Positions 29,620 to 41,820 of a DNA stretch of 64,000 nucleotides are shown piece by piece (positions within the stretch are counted from its first letter, which is position 1; each line of letters starts with the position of its first letter). The notes below the pieces were generated by a model, which did not search any database, was not told the origin of the DNA, and worked only from the letters and a program-made list of their open reading frames with translations. This stretch comes from Adenophora triphylla var. japonica. Its lineage: Eukaryota; Streptophyta; Magnoliopsida; Asterales; Campanulaceae. Made by a program: the position numbers and the translations under genes. The DNA lies in NCBI GenBank assembly GCA_022495995.1, contig JAFEMH010001472.1:404791-468790 (forward strand), given 5' to 3'.

Positions 29620-30863
29620 CACTACCAGAAAAACAGGTTTTAGCGACGGAAATTTCCGTCGCTAAATCCAAATTTCCGTCGCTAAAACATAATACCGACG
29701 GAAAAATTCAGTCGGTGGTCCGCCGCTATTGTCCCGCCGCTGATCTCCGACGACTCAAATTCCGCCGGTATATTTTAATTTTACCGACGGAATTAATTCC
29801 GCCGGTGATTTACTGACATCAGCGACGAAAATTTCCGCCGTTAAATCAATTTAATTTAATTAAATTTTCATTTCAGCGGCAGAAATTTATGTCGTTGTAA
29901 TAAAAATTAATTAAATTAAATTGATTTCAGCGGCGAAAATTTTCGTCGCTGGAATAAAAATTAATTAAAATAAATTAATTTCAGTGACGGTAATTTCCGT
30001 CGCTGATATTAATTTATTTTAATTAATTTTTATTCCAGTTAGTTTTTTAGAATTTCAGTCAGTTTTTTAACGTTTTCAGTTAATTTTCTAACGTTTTCAG
30101 TTAGTTTTTCAAAATTTTAGTTAGTTTTTTAAAATTCCAGTCAATTTTCTAACGTTTCAGTTAAATATTTTAATGTTTTTCAGTTAGTTATTTTGTTAAT
30201 TAGTTCTAAAAATAATTAAAAATTAAATTATATAATCACCGATGAAATATTCCGTCGCTGATTAATTAAAAAAAACTAATTTATCAGCGGCGAAAATATT
30301 CCGTCGGTGTTTAATTTAAAAAAAAAATAAAAAACATTTAATTTCACCGACGGAATATTTCCGCCGCTGATAAATTAAAAATAATTAATTATTCAGCGAC
30401 AGAAATATTCCGTCGGTGTAATATTTCAAAAAAAATAAAAAATATTTGATTTTCACCGACGGAATATTTCCGCCGCTGATAAATTAATTTTTTTTAATTT
30501 ATCAGCGGCGGAAATATTCCGCCGGTGTATTATAAAAAAATATTTAATTTTCACCGACGGAATAATTCCGTCGCTGATAAATAAAAAAAATAAAAAATAT
30601 TCACTTTTCACCGGCGGAATAATTCCGTCGCTGATAAAGAACTAGCGACGGAATATTCCGTCGGTAAATTTTTCGCCAAAATAGTGGCGGTAATAAAACG
30701 AATATTCGTTTTTGCGACGGAATATAGCGGCGAAATTAAATTTCGTCGGTAAATTTGATGCCAAAATCTTTCCATCGCTAAAGCTTAATTTCCGTCGCTA
30801 AAGAGCGACGGAATGACTCCGTCACTGTTAATTCCGTCGCTAAATCACCAGTTTCTGGTAGTG
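29620..30863. mobile_element. Non-autonomous CACTA (En/Spm) transposon
   Basis: The left terminus CACTACCAGAAAAACAGG and the right terminus CCAGTTTCTGGTAGTG are inverted repeats of the CACTA superfamily. A 3-bp target duplication ACG lies at 29617-29619 and 30864-30866. Both subterminal regions are densely packed, in both orientations, with TTCCGTCGCT / AGCGACGGAA and variants (CCGACGGAA, GCGGCGGAA), resembling the subterminal transposase-binding repeats of CACTA elements. The centre (30030-30190) has tandem units of about 20-22 bases of the type TTTTCAGTTAGTTTTCTAAC. At 1244 bp it has no transposase ORF. Confidence 0.93.
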
Positions 30864-30866
30864 ACG

Positions 30867-31982
30867 GTCCAAAAATATTTCTTATATTCACGTTTTTATA
30901 GGTAAGTATATTATTACTGTTTGGGTTTAAAAAATAGTTAAAGAGAGAAATGGGTAGAATATGTCATTTGGTTAAGAGTTGGATAGTATGTTAACGATGG
31001 ATTTTTGGGTTGGTGTAATTGTGAGAGATAGGGGTAGATATGTCATTTGACTTTATAGTTATGAGGTAGTTGTGGTGTAATAATCTCTGCATTTATTACA
31101 TTTATATAAACAAAGTTTGACATAAATATATTAGGTCACTATTTTGGCTTGAGAGAAATTTGGGCAAATTTTTTTTATTAAGTGCTTATATACTTCAACT
31201 TTTGATTTTAAATTTTGATATATCAAATCAATTTTGCAAAAATTCAAGGGATGTGGAAATCCAGTTTATTAGAATTACGCCCCTATTTAATATAAATAAC
31301 CTATGTATATATTGGAATATTGTCTCACGATTTCATCAAAAATAACAGTGGTGTCTTGCTTGACACGTATTTAACAAATTAGGTAAATAATTTTTGTGGG
31401 TGTCATTTTTTATGAGTTTTTATCAAAAACTATCTAAAAAAGATGCTATTTACAAAACAAAAAAACATGTAAGTTGTGATATACAAAACTACTTTTTTTT
31501 TTGATTTTTTTTTATATTTTTTTGAGTTTTCCGTTAAAATAACTAATAAATGCAATTATCAGTTGTTTATAACTGATATATGATCAAACAACTGATAAAT
31601 TCATTTATCAGTTTTATAAAGAATATTTTGTGCTTGATTTTTTTTATTAATATCAGTTGTTTATAACTGATAAATGCATTTATCAGTTATTTGACATATA
31701 AATATATAAAAAAAGTAAATTTTTGTAATATTCAAAATGTTTTATTTAATATCCAAGTTGTGTTAATATCCATATTTAAAAAGTATTTTTTGATAAATTC
31801 TTCTTTTTTGAGTTTTTACCTTCATCTATATTACAATTATATTGATAACAATTTATATTAAAAATTTGAGTTAGAAGTTTCATTTTAATAGAGACATGCT
31901 TGTATAATAAAATGCTTAAGATATCTTACCCTCAACAAGTAAGAGAAACACTAAGATTAGAAAAAAGTTTACGCAAATTTAT
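30867..31982. other. Gene-free AT-rich DNA with AACTGATAAAT palindromes
   Basis: No gene was recognised. Between about 31555 and 31690 the sequence ATCAGTTGTTTATAACTGAT and ACTGATAAATGCATTTATCA recur as palindromes that can form hairpins. Nothing else was defined. Confidence 0.5.
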
Positions 31983-34900
31983 TGTGAGGATCCCGACCCG
32001 GAACCTACACGTGTCCCGAGCTGGAGCGTCCTCAAACTAACCCCAACTTGCCTAAACTTTTAAAAACTTTTATTTAACTTTCAAACATAAACATAACCAT
32101 TTTAAAATAACTCCATTCCTTTCCACATTGGAGGAAGAGTTGACCCACCTTGAAAGTAGTAAACGATTTTAGTTACAAAAAGATGTCGAATATAAAATAA
32201 AATTAGAGTTTATGAATACAACCCTTTTAAAAGAATTATACAACAAACACTTTCTACACCAACCTATACATAACCCGACAATTCCCAAAATACCACTTCT
32301 AAACTCCTTTCCGCCCTTACTTGGTCGGTCCACCTGTCTCGGGATCTAAAAACATTAAAGGGAGAGGGGTGAGAATAAATCTCAGCAAGCTATTATGAAT
32401 GCAGCAATATGCCAAATAAGGTGCAACACATAACAAGTCACATATAACACATTGGAAAAGCTGTAAACACCTTACATTACCTTGGTTTACCTTTTCCCGT
32501 CTGAACAATAGTCGTACAACATTGGGTATAATAATACTCCAATCTTACAGTGAGCTGCTTAAGCAATACTCACATCTTATAAGACCCGTTTTTCAGGGAA
32601 CCAAATAAGATAGTAGCAACTCTGTAAGGCTTTTGGCTCAATACAGATGCTATATCCCAACCGGCCACGCGGGGAGGGGACGGTCACAGTATAACATAAT
32701 CCGATCACATTAGGTCACACTTCCATAATTGATCGTATTATATCATACCCCAATATCGGTGATTAACACATTATCAAGCACATAGTAGTTACTTGAGATA
32801 TAATCCACAAACGGGATAAAGCAATATAGCCACATGGTAAAATATACTCATGTTCAACAAATCTCATAGTGCAACATTTATTTAAAACACTATGCATAAA
32901 TAAGCAATATAGCCACATGGTAAAATATACTCATGTTCAACCAATAATCAGAGTGCAACATTTATGTAATACACTAAGCACAATACAATCCATGAATATG
33001 TACTCAAGTAAGATAATGAAATATCATCAACCCATCTTACTTAGTCATTATACAACAATATATGATCTCTATAAGGATTCAAGTTAACTCTACCAAGTTG
33101 GAGTCACATTTAATAAACTGCCAAATGATTTCTAAGTCGGACTTAAAGTGCTTCCGTAGTTCCATTTAAACCCAATTAAGGTGTCACTAAGTGACTCAAG
33201 TGTTCTACTATTATTCTAGGTTGAAAAGAATTGATTCATATCCGAATTGAATCGGTTTCTATTAATTTATAAAGGTTAGGGGTCATGCCACGAGGTTGTT
33301 GGCAAAAATCAGCAAGAACGGAAACTGGGGAAGGTCTGGCATCATGGGCGCCCGCCCACTACCTCTTGGGCGACCGCCCAAGAGGAATTTCCAAGGAGTT
33401 CAGGTTCTGTCTACATGGGCGGCCGCTCAAGCCCCCATGGGCGACCGCCCAAGGCCATTTTCCAGCAACCAGATTTTCTAAAGTCTCTATTTACTACTTT
33501 TCTTTTCCTTTTTTAATCTTCTTTATATTCATGAACACCAAAGGAATTTTCTAACCTTACAACCTCATCTTCAATCATCTAGATCCAAAATAATATAGTC
33601 CTAGATTATTTACCACTTAAGTTTCCACCCATTTCCTTAGTTTATTTCCAACTAAAATCTTCTAATCTAACTCCACCCATTTCATTCCTTATTTCAAGTT
33701 TAACACTTTTAATCTAAATCAATCCATGTTCTTACACTCTTGATCAACAATAACATCCATCCATAAGATTAATCAATTCCTCAACTTCCAAGAGGATTTA
33801 CAAAGCATTAAACAATCATCTAAATAACAATGACAACATTAAATAGCTCATGAACATTTAGAGGAAGTAAAGTCATAACAACTCACTTAGCAAATGTGGA
33901 ATGGAATGAAGATCTTCTTAGCTTGATGAGCTCCTCTCTTCACCCCGAACACAAAAGTACTCTCGGATCTAAAAATGGTGGAGAATTGACTTCTCTAGGA
34001 ACTTAAGAAATGAGGCTTTCAAGGGTAAGGTTTCCATGGAATTTTGTAAAAGAAAAAAAAATGAAGGAGAAGAAGGAGGAAGATGGAGTATAAGAATGGT
34101 AAAGGAGGTATGGGAAGTAAGGGAGGAGGTATGGTGAGGGACACATGGAGGGATATGGGGGAAGTAAGCCTTTCTTGGCCCCCCATAAAAAATCTAAGGC
34201 TTTCACCATTTAAAAATTAACCTTTCCCCCTAATTTTTTATTCTACTCATTTTAACCTCCTCTTACTATTTATCTATTTTCTATTTTTATTAATTCCCAT
34301 GGTCCTTTATTTAATATCCAATGATTTCTTAAAAGATTCTAAATTTACTTCTCACCCAACTTATCTTAAAATAAAAATTTAAAGACATAAATGAACACAT
34401 AAAGTTAACATAAATATTAAAAGCATATAATATAAGATTTAAAATTTGTGCCTAGGGTTGGGGTCGTTACACTCACTCCCCCTTAAAGAAAATTCGTCCC
34501 GAATTTGACTGTCACTTACCTAACTGATCAACCCGCCTCGGTTACATGTATACCTCAGACTTCCATTCCCAAATAGTCTCTTCAAGGTTGATTTTTACCC
34601 AAGATTCTAATTCCATTAATGATACGATATTACAAATTAATTTTCCAAGAATACCTTACAATATCACTAACCCGAATTTTCACGACCTCAATAACTACAT
34701 AAATAAATAAAAGTATTACAACTTATGTCACCAAATACATTACAATATTGCATTTAAAACTTTAAATAATCTATAAGCTGCTCCAAGCCAGTCTATGAGT
34801 CAAATCACCAACCTTTTCCAAAACTTCAAATGGATTAACAAACTTTGGCGCCAATTTACCTTAGGCCTTGCTTCTCCAACCTCACCCCAACAAATTAGAG

Positions 34901-36288
34901 ATCGATATTTTCTTCCCTAACAACGCCTCATATGGTTTTATCTCAATGCTAGAATAATAACTGCTATTATACGCACCCAACCACTGGTAATCATACGTCC
35001 TATCGACTACAAAAATCCATTGTACATGCCCGTAGCATATCCTTAATAATAAGTAATGATTCCTCAAATTTTCACAAAGTTAAACTCAATAGCATCCATA
35101 CATTCCAAAAAGGATCTTCCAAATTGATGTCTATCCAATCCATTTAATACTATGGGGTTTATACAATCAAACTATCTCCTAACATATATGAGGACTTGAT
35201 CAAAGAATCTCATCACTATAATCCTATATAATGAGTAGGAACTACAAATCAACTTTCTATAAACAAAACAACATACCCCTTTACTTTCAAAGTGCTCAAT
35301 CACAAAATCCATCGTGATAATACTCTCAAGTTCAATCTAAAATTCTAAATGTCCTAACAAATCTTCCAACGTCAAAATTCTATTTCCACATTTGTGCTCA
35401 ATCCACCTTATGTCTCGACTCACTTGAAACGAGTTAGTTCAATTATCTTATCCGCAGTTCTCATAATACAACATTAAACAATTGTCCATGGAATAATAAA
35501 TATGGACATGCTAATAAGACCCTGATTCTACGAACGGAATACTGGTCAACTATTTATCACGATTCAATGTTCCAATTATGTTCAGGTCCAGTGACAGATC
35601 AACATTCAAATTAAATGGTTGGCCGCCCACAACGGAGCCGATCCAACTCCAATACAAAACCCAAGTCTACTGCGACCGTCACATTAATAACCCCACAATT
35701 TATCAAGTCATTTCTCGGATCGAAACTTTAATACAATCAATCATTATAGGGGAACTAGGTTGCCTTTCCACTTGTTTCTTTACAAATTATAACTTTAGAA
35801 TACCAAGTCTTTCTAAAATTTACAACATCTTTCAGAATTACAAAGATAGATGAAAAGAGATCCCGTGAGACTCGAATGGTTTATTTATTTAAAACTGTCC
35901 CATACCAGTTTTAATTAACTAAACCACTCACAATTTTAAGAGATTTTCAAAAGATTGATAAGCTAATAAAATAACTCGAGTGATTTAATTATCTACAACC
36001 GTCCCATACCAGTGGTAGATAGTTAAATTACTCACAAATTTTAATGTACACAAAAACGGTTTACTGACCTTATTAAATCAACTATCCTCTAAGGGCACAA
36101 TTGCTCATACCGAAGTTCAATATACCATCCAAAGTAGTAAAGCACATTTAAAACAATTCTAACAAAATATTCTTGTTTGACTTCTATTTATAGTGTAGCC
36201 ACCACTCATAATATTTATACTTAGTTAAATTCTCTATAAGAAAACACAATCTCGCAATACTATTACTATCTCCGATAAATAATGTTAA
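31983..36288 (-). mobile_element. Second LARD-like element, inverted and truncated
   Basis: Read on the minus strand, the LTR (34471 down to 31983, 2489 bp) begins TGTAACGACCCCAACCCTAG and ends GGGATCCTCACA. The polypurine tract (complement of CTCACTCCCCCTTAAAG, 34472-34488) and the decayed interior run upstream to 36288. The interior includes the same integrase debris (complement of 34900-34990) and a segment homologous to 23480-24130 of the first element. At 36288 homology to the first copy stops abruptly at the terminus of the copia structure; the 5' LTR is absent, and the right side of that structure does not resume this element. The LTR is clearly related to but distinct from the first copy, so this is a sister subfamily. 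Confidence 0.85.
33330..33465. repeat. Palindrome cassette TTGGGCG-AC-CGCCCAA in the inverted LTR
   Basis: Four variants of CCCATGGGCGACCGCCCAAG type lie at about 33345, 33367, 33413 and 33438. They occupy the same LTR location as the GGCACGAGTCGTGCC cluster of the other element, since flanking LTR sequence on the one side aligns, but they have an unrelated arm sequence. Confidence 0.8.
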
Positions 36289-37254
36289 TGCAGACTGTGG
36301 GTGTTACCACAGGTGCTATCACTGGCAGTTGGGTGTTACCCGGACTGTAATGATTTGTAATTTAATAATTCTTTCCATATTATTTTATATCCTAATGTCT
36401 AATATTATTAGCAAGATATATGTGTTTGTTGGTCCATATTTCAGGTTAAATATATGGCTGGATTAAATGCTAAAATCAAGGAAGAAGTTGTTGGAGGAAT
36501 TATTCGTAAACGAAGATTTACGAATAATGTTTACTTGGTCCATATTATTTGATGAAGGAATAAAAACGTGGGAAGACCAAGTCATGGAGTTGTTGCTGAT
36601 TAATTGAAGAGTACAATACCAAGAAAGCAAGAGAGTACAAGGGATAAAGCATGGACTTGGGCTTCAAGAAATCGGTTGCTACATTCTAGGGAAGTTGGCG
36701 TATGAAGAGGAATTCAAGCCAAGAAATCTCTCCACTCCTCTCACACGATCTGAAGGTCCAAGGCTGTTATTTTGGAGTAGCCTCCAAGGCATTGGAAGGC
36801 TATAAATAGGCTAGGTGTGTTTCATTTGAAGTAGGCCAAATATCAAACACACACACCATAGCACAAAAGAGACAAAGTTCTTTGGTTCGCATATCCTTCC
36901 TCCCTTGTGATTCTAGCTTAAACACCGAGTGTTTAAGAGAGTGTTAAGCTAAGGATAGGATTCGTTCTTTGTCTCATTTAGTTCCATAGAGCATTATCAT
37001 TGTATTAGCAATAGTGGAACTTTCGGCTTTGTAATTTTGCTATATTGATTATAAAGTCTTCGCCATCTAGGCACACTCAAGTTATATATTTATATAACTT
37101 GAGAAAATTATATCTTGTGTTATTTATTTCCGCTGCACAAAGTTTTTATAAACTATTTATTTTGGTGTGTGTGTCGTCCGTCAGTGTGTTAACCAAGGTG
37201 TTGGGTAACATCTACGGCAACATCTCTTTCCAAATGAAGCCATTGACAATTTCA
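36289..37254 (+). repeat. LTR of the Ty1/copia (Sirevirus-like) element, forward arm
   Basis: It starts TGCAGACTGTGGGTGTTACC and ends ...GACAATTTCA just before a primer-binding site. It contains a TATA box TATAAATAG at 36801 within GAAGGCTATAAATAGGCTAG, a probable promoter, and repeated GGTGTTACC motifs near its start. The same LTR occurs in inverse orientation at 49221-50247. Confidence 0.85.
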
Positions 37255-37256
37255 AT

Positions 37257-37270
37257 TGGTATCGGGCGAG
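37257..37270 (+). other. Primer-binding site of the copia-type element
   Basis: TTGGTATCGGGCGAG directly follows the LTR. It resembles the initiator-tRNA-Met PBS TGGTATCAGAGC with two or three changes. Confidence 0.65.
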
Positions 37271-37305
37271 TCACTTGACGATACTAAGTGCTTGGTCTAG
37301 GTGTC

Positions 37306-38560
37306 ATGGCTTATGATCCGGCTAATCCTAATAATAAGCGTCTTCCTGTGTTAGATGGCTCGAATTATTGTTATTGGAAGATCCGTCTACGCTCGCATAT
37401 CAAATCAATTGATCTTCGAGCATGGAGATCTATAACAAATGGTTACTCCTTACCAATGTTACCTGCTGATGAAGATGGTGACGTACAAGTCAAACCTGAA
37501 TCAGAATGGAACATGGAAGAGATCAACCAAGCTAGTTTCAATGAAAAGGCACTTAATGCCATTTTTGAGTGGGTTGATATGCATATTTTCAAACTTATTC
37601 AAAACAGTTCCACTGCAAAAGAAGCATGGGATATTTTACAACGTTTTTGTGAAGGTGATGGCAGTGTGCTTGCTCGGGTTGGGGTCACTATTCCAATGAG
37701 TGTGCAAATACTCTAAGGAAGAGAGGAAAGAACCTATGGGTTTCTCTCAGTGATGATGAGGATGAAGGACCATCTCAGGAGGTAGAATCTGATCAAACAA
37801 CCATGTTTGTCACAGTAAGTAACACGGAAAAGGACAGTGTTACCCAAGGTGTTATCCAATTCCGAGATAACATCTCGGTGATCACACCCGACAGTATGAT
37901 GAATTATGTGATAATAATGTCGTTTTGTTTTGTTAGCTCTTCTAACCCCGATACAGAAGTACACGAGAGGATGAGCAGAGCAAAGATGATCTCATTTCCG
38001 GATTAAAAGACCTTTGCGAGGCATTGCGCGTGGAATGGAAGAAAGAGAACAAGTTGGTTAAGGCCTTAACCAAGAAGAATGAAGGACTCCAGGCCTATGT
38101 GACTCATATGGAGGTTCAAGCAACAAAGAGAGAAATCGAGCTTGAAAGAGTCAAGGGCAATTTGACTCTAGCCGAAACCACCTTGAAGAAGCTCAACACC
38201 GGATCTACCAAATTGGATGAGATCTTGAACTTGAGTACACCTCTCGGAAAGGTGTATTGGTTTTCAAGAATCTTTGAATAGTATTCTTTCTACTTTGTCT
38301 ATGAATGATAATGAGAATTGTTTTGTTAAGGAGCGGATTTTTGACAAAGATTCTTCTTCAAAAGAACCATGTGACAAAGGGAAGGTGTGTCAATACTGTC
38401 ACACACCTGACATTTTAAAAATAAATGCCATATTGTTTCAAAAACCGTCCAGCCCCTTGGTGTTACCCGAGGTGTTGCCCAAGACACGTGATAACACACC
38501 CAAATGTAATGGTAAAAATTCAAAAAAGGTGTGGAAACCAAAAGCTAATCCGAAATGTGA
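37306..38560 (+). pseudogene. Ty1/copia gag, frameshifted (forward arm)
   Basis: It starts MAYDPANPNNKRLPVLDGSN, followed by YCYWKIRLRSHIKSIDL and EEINQASFNEKALNAIF, VDMHIFKLIQNSSTAKEAWD and ILQRFCEG, the usual start of copia gag (DUF4219/UBN2-like). It breaks at about 37690 and resumes in other frames: a Glu/Lys coiled-coil segment at 38024-38260 and CQYCHTPDILK (38387-38430), a poor remnant of a zinc knuckle. Gag would package element RNA. Several indels prevent translation of one protein. Confidence 0.8.
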
Positions 38561-41500
38561 TGTTGTGTACACCGCTTTAAAAACAAATATTGAAGGTTCT
38601 TGGTACTTTGATAGTGGGTGTTCACGTCATATGACAGAACAAAATTATTTTTAAAAGACTATGAAACAATTCATGGGGGTAGTGTAACTTATGGTGGTGG
38701 GAGCAAGAGTAATATCATTGGGAGAGGGACACTAAATGTGTCTGGATTTCCAACCTTAAAGAATGTCTTACATGTTGATGGACTTGTAACTAATTTAATT
38801 AGTATTAGTCAACTTTGTGATGACAACTTAGAGGTGAAATTTAATAAAGATACTTGTGAAGTTTATGACAAGATTAACAATTGTGTAATGACAGTACAAG
38901 ATCTAGTGATAATTGTTATCTTGTTGAAGACAAGCAAGTATGCCATTCGGCAAAACTTGATAACACTACATTGTGGAATCAAAAGTTGGGACATGTTCAC
39001 TTTCGTAACATAGAAAAGATTGTTAATCTAGATCTTTGTCCAAGGCATTCCTAGTCTTGATCTTAAACAAAAAATTGTTTGTGAGGATTGTCTCAAAGGG
39101 AAACAAACTCGTGTTACCCGTGGTCTTTGCCTGACACAATGAGCAACACATTTCGGTACTACACATTGTTTTCAACTCTTGCATATGGATCTAATGGGTC
39201 CACTTGAGATAGAAAGTTTTGGGGCAAGAAATATACTTATGTCATTGTTGATGATTTTTCACGATTTACATGGGTTTTATTTTTAAGGGAAAAATACGAG
39301 ACTTTTGAAAAGTTCAAAATCTTGCACTCTAAGATCAAAAACATGTTTTGTGCTTCAATTTTTCGAATTAGGTCCGATCATGGGAGGGAATTTGAGAATG
39401 TTTCTTTTTCAAATTTTTGTGAAAGAAAGGTATTCACCATGAATTTTCGGCCCCAAAAACACCTCAACAAAATGGGGTAGGCTGAGAAAGGGAAGGAATA
39501 GGACTTTACTTGAAATGACTCGTGTGATGTTATTTTCAAAAAGAATTTCGAAAAGATTTTGAGAGCGGAGGCACTAAATACGGCTTGTCACACGGCCCAG
39601 ATAGAGTTTTTCTAAGACCCGGCACAGCCATGACTCCATACGAAATTTTGAATGGTAGAAAACCAGAAAGTTCATTATTTTCATGTCTTTTGGTTTGTGT
39701 GTTACATTGTCTCGATGATCGGGACTACTTAGCTTAAGAATTGGACTCTAAGAGTGATAAGGCCATTTTTCCTTGGTTATGCTTCAAATGAGTCGTGCAT
39801 ATAGGGTATTTAATCTAAGGCTAAAAACCATCCAGAATCCATGAATATTGTTTTTGATGATCAGCTCAAGTATTACGTAGGAGAAAATGTTCAAGAGACA
39901 CCCTTGGAGGCTGTTGGAAGAAGTCGATCCGGAAGGTGTTACCACGGGTGTTACCACGAGTGCTAACAACGATAGTAACACGAAAGCGAGGGTGTTACCA
40001 TTGATGAGATAACACCTCGATAGCATCGATTCCGAGTCAGCAAATGAAGATCAAGAAGGAGTTGAAACGAGGGGGTTCACGAGAATGTGAGAAGAGATCC
40101 TCCACCTAGAATCGGTAGGAATCATCCTACAACCCAAGTAATTGGGGAGGTGAATGAGGGTGTACAAACAAGACGTATGAATTCCATTAGTGACCGTGAC
40201 ATGGTAAGGTATGTGTGCATGTCCACCACATACTCAAAGGTAACATACTCTTGTTTTACTTCATCTGTAGAACCTAAAAATGTGATTGAAGCTTTAAAAG
40301 ATAATTTTTGGATTCAAGCAATGCAAGATGAACTTGATCAATTTGCTCGTAACAATGTTTGGTCTTTAGTACCCCGTCCCTCAAACACTAATGTTATTGG
40401 GACAAAATGGATTTTCAAAAATAAGACCGATGAGTATGGGAACATTGTTAGGAACAAGGCTCGTCTTGTGGCTCGAGGCTATACACAAGTGGAAGGTATT
40501 GACTATGGCGAGACCTTTGCACACAATGGCTAGAATTGAGTCAATAAGACTTTTATTGGCCATTTCTTGTTTTCTTAAAATCACATTGTTTCAAATGGAC
40601 GTCAAAACGGCCTTTTTAAATGGATACTTAGATGAGGAAGTTTTTGTTGAACAACCAAAAGGCTTTGAAGATCCATTTCAACCGAGACCATGTGTATAGA
40701 CTTGATAAAGCTCTTTATGGGTTGAAGCAAGCTCCACGTGCATGGTATGGTAGGTTAACTAGTTTTTTACTAGAATATGGTTTTACTAGAGGAGAAGCGA
40801 GATAGGACTTTATTCATTCTTAAACATGGAAAAGAACTTGTCGTGGTTCAAATCTATGTTGATGACATAGTATATGGCTCTACATCAAAAACTTGTTTAA
40901 ATGATTTTGTAGAGGCTATGACATCAACATTTGAAATGAGCATGATGGGGGAACTTAACTTCTTTCTAGGCATGCATGTTAAGCAATCAAGTGAAGGGAT
41001 TTTCATCTCCCAAAGCAAATATGCAGGAACACGGTGAAGAAGTTTGGGTTGGAAGGTTCGAAGAGCTCAAAAATTCCTATGGGCACTTCTCTCAAGATTG
41101 AAAAGATCAAGTGGGAGAAGATGTTGATCCAACCCTATATCGTTCCATGATTGGTAGTCTCCTTTACCTTACTTCTAGTCGCCTGATTTGATGTACAGTG
41201 TGTGTATGTGCTAGATATCAATCCAATCCTAAAGTGTCTCACCTAAATTACTGTGAAAAGATCATTAAATATGTTTGGAACTAGTGATTTAGGGATTTGG
41301 TATAAGTAAAGATACTAATACTAATTTAGTAGGCTTTAGTGACTCGGATTGGGCGGGGGATATGGATGATAGGAAAAGTACAAGTGGGGGATGTTTTTAC
41401 TTGGGAAATAATTTAGTATCATGGTATAGTAGAAAACAGAAATTGTGTTTCATTATCCCTTTGAATCGAGAATATGTAGCATTGGTAGTTTAGTGCTGTT

Positions 41501-41820
41501 CCACAACTAATTTGGTTCAAAAACAGCATGCTTGATGATTATGAATGTCTTGATAGCAATATTTTGACCTTATCTTGTGATAATTTGAGTGCTATTAATA
41601 TTTCCAAAGAAATCACTGTACAACACTCGTACTAAACATATTGACATCAGAGTCATCATTTTTAAGAGATATGGTAAGATAAAAGATAATAAATATAGAG
41701 CATATTGAAATCACAAAGTATCCCAACTTGCTGATATTTTCACAAAACCCTTAGACCATGATAGATTCTCTAGTCTAAAGAGATCTCTTGGTCTTTGCAT
41801 TCTCTAAAAATTGTCCTGCG
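38561..41820 (+). pseudogene. Ty1/copia pol (protease, integrase, RT, RNase H), frameshifted (forward arm)
   Basis: The domain order is that of copia. Protease GSWYFDSGCSRHMTEQ at about 38596-38640; GAG-pre-integrase WNQKLGHVHFRNIEKIVNLD then CEDCLKGKQTR at about 38970-39115; integrase core HMDLMGPLEIE, YVIVDDFSRFTWVLFL and TPQQNGV at about 39180-39480; [55 protein letters not shown] and the catalytic VVQIYVDDIVYGS at about 40310-41030; RNase H GFSDSDWAGDMDDRKSTSGG at about 41332-41395. At least eight frame changes or stops break it. The RT is split at about 40530, 40700 and 41035. The protein sequence style (SGCSRHMT, KWIFKNKTDEYG) and the 3' region suggest the Sirevirus (Maximus/SIRE) lineage; that assignment is an inference. 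Confidence 0.85.
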
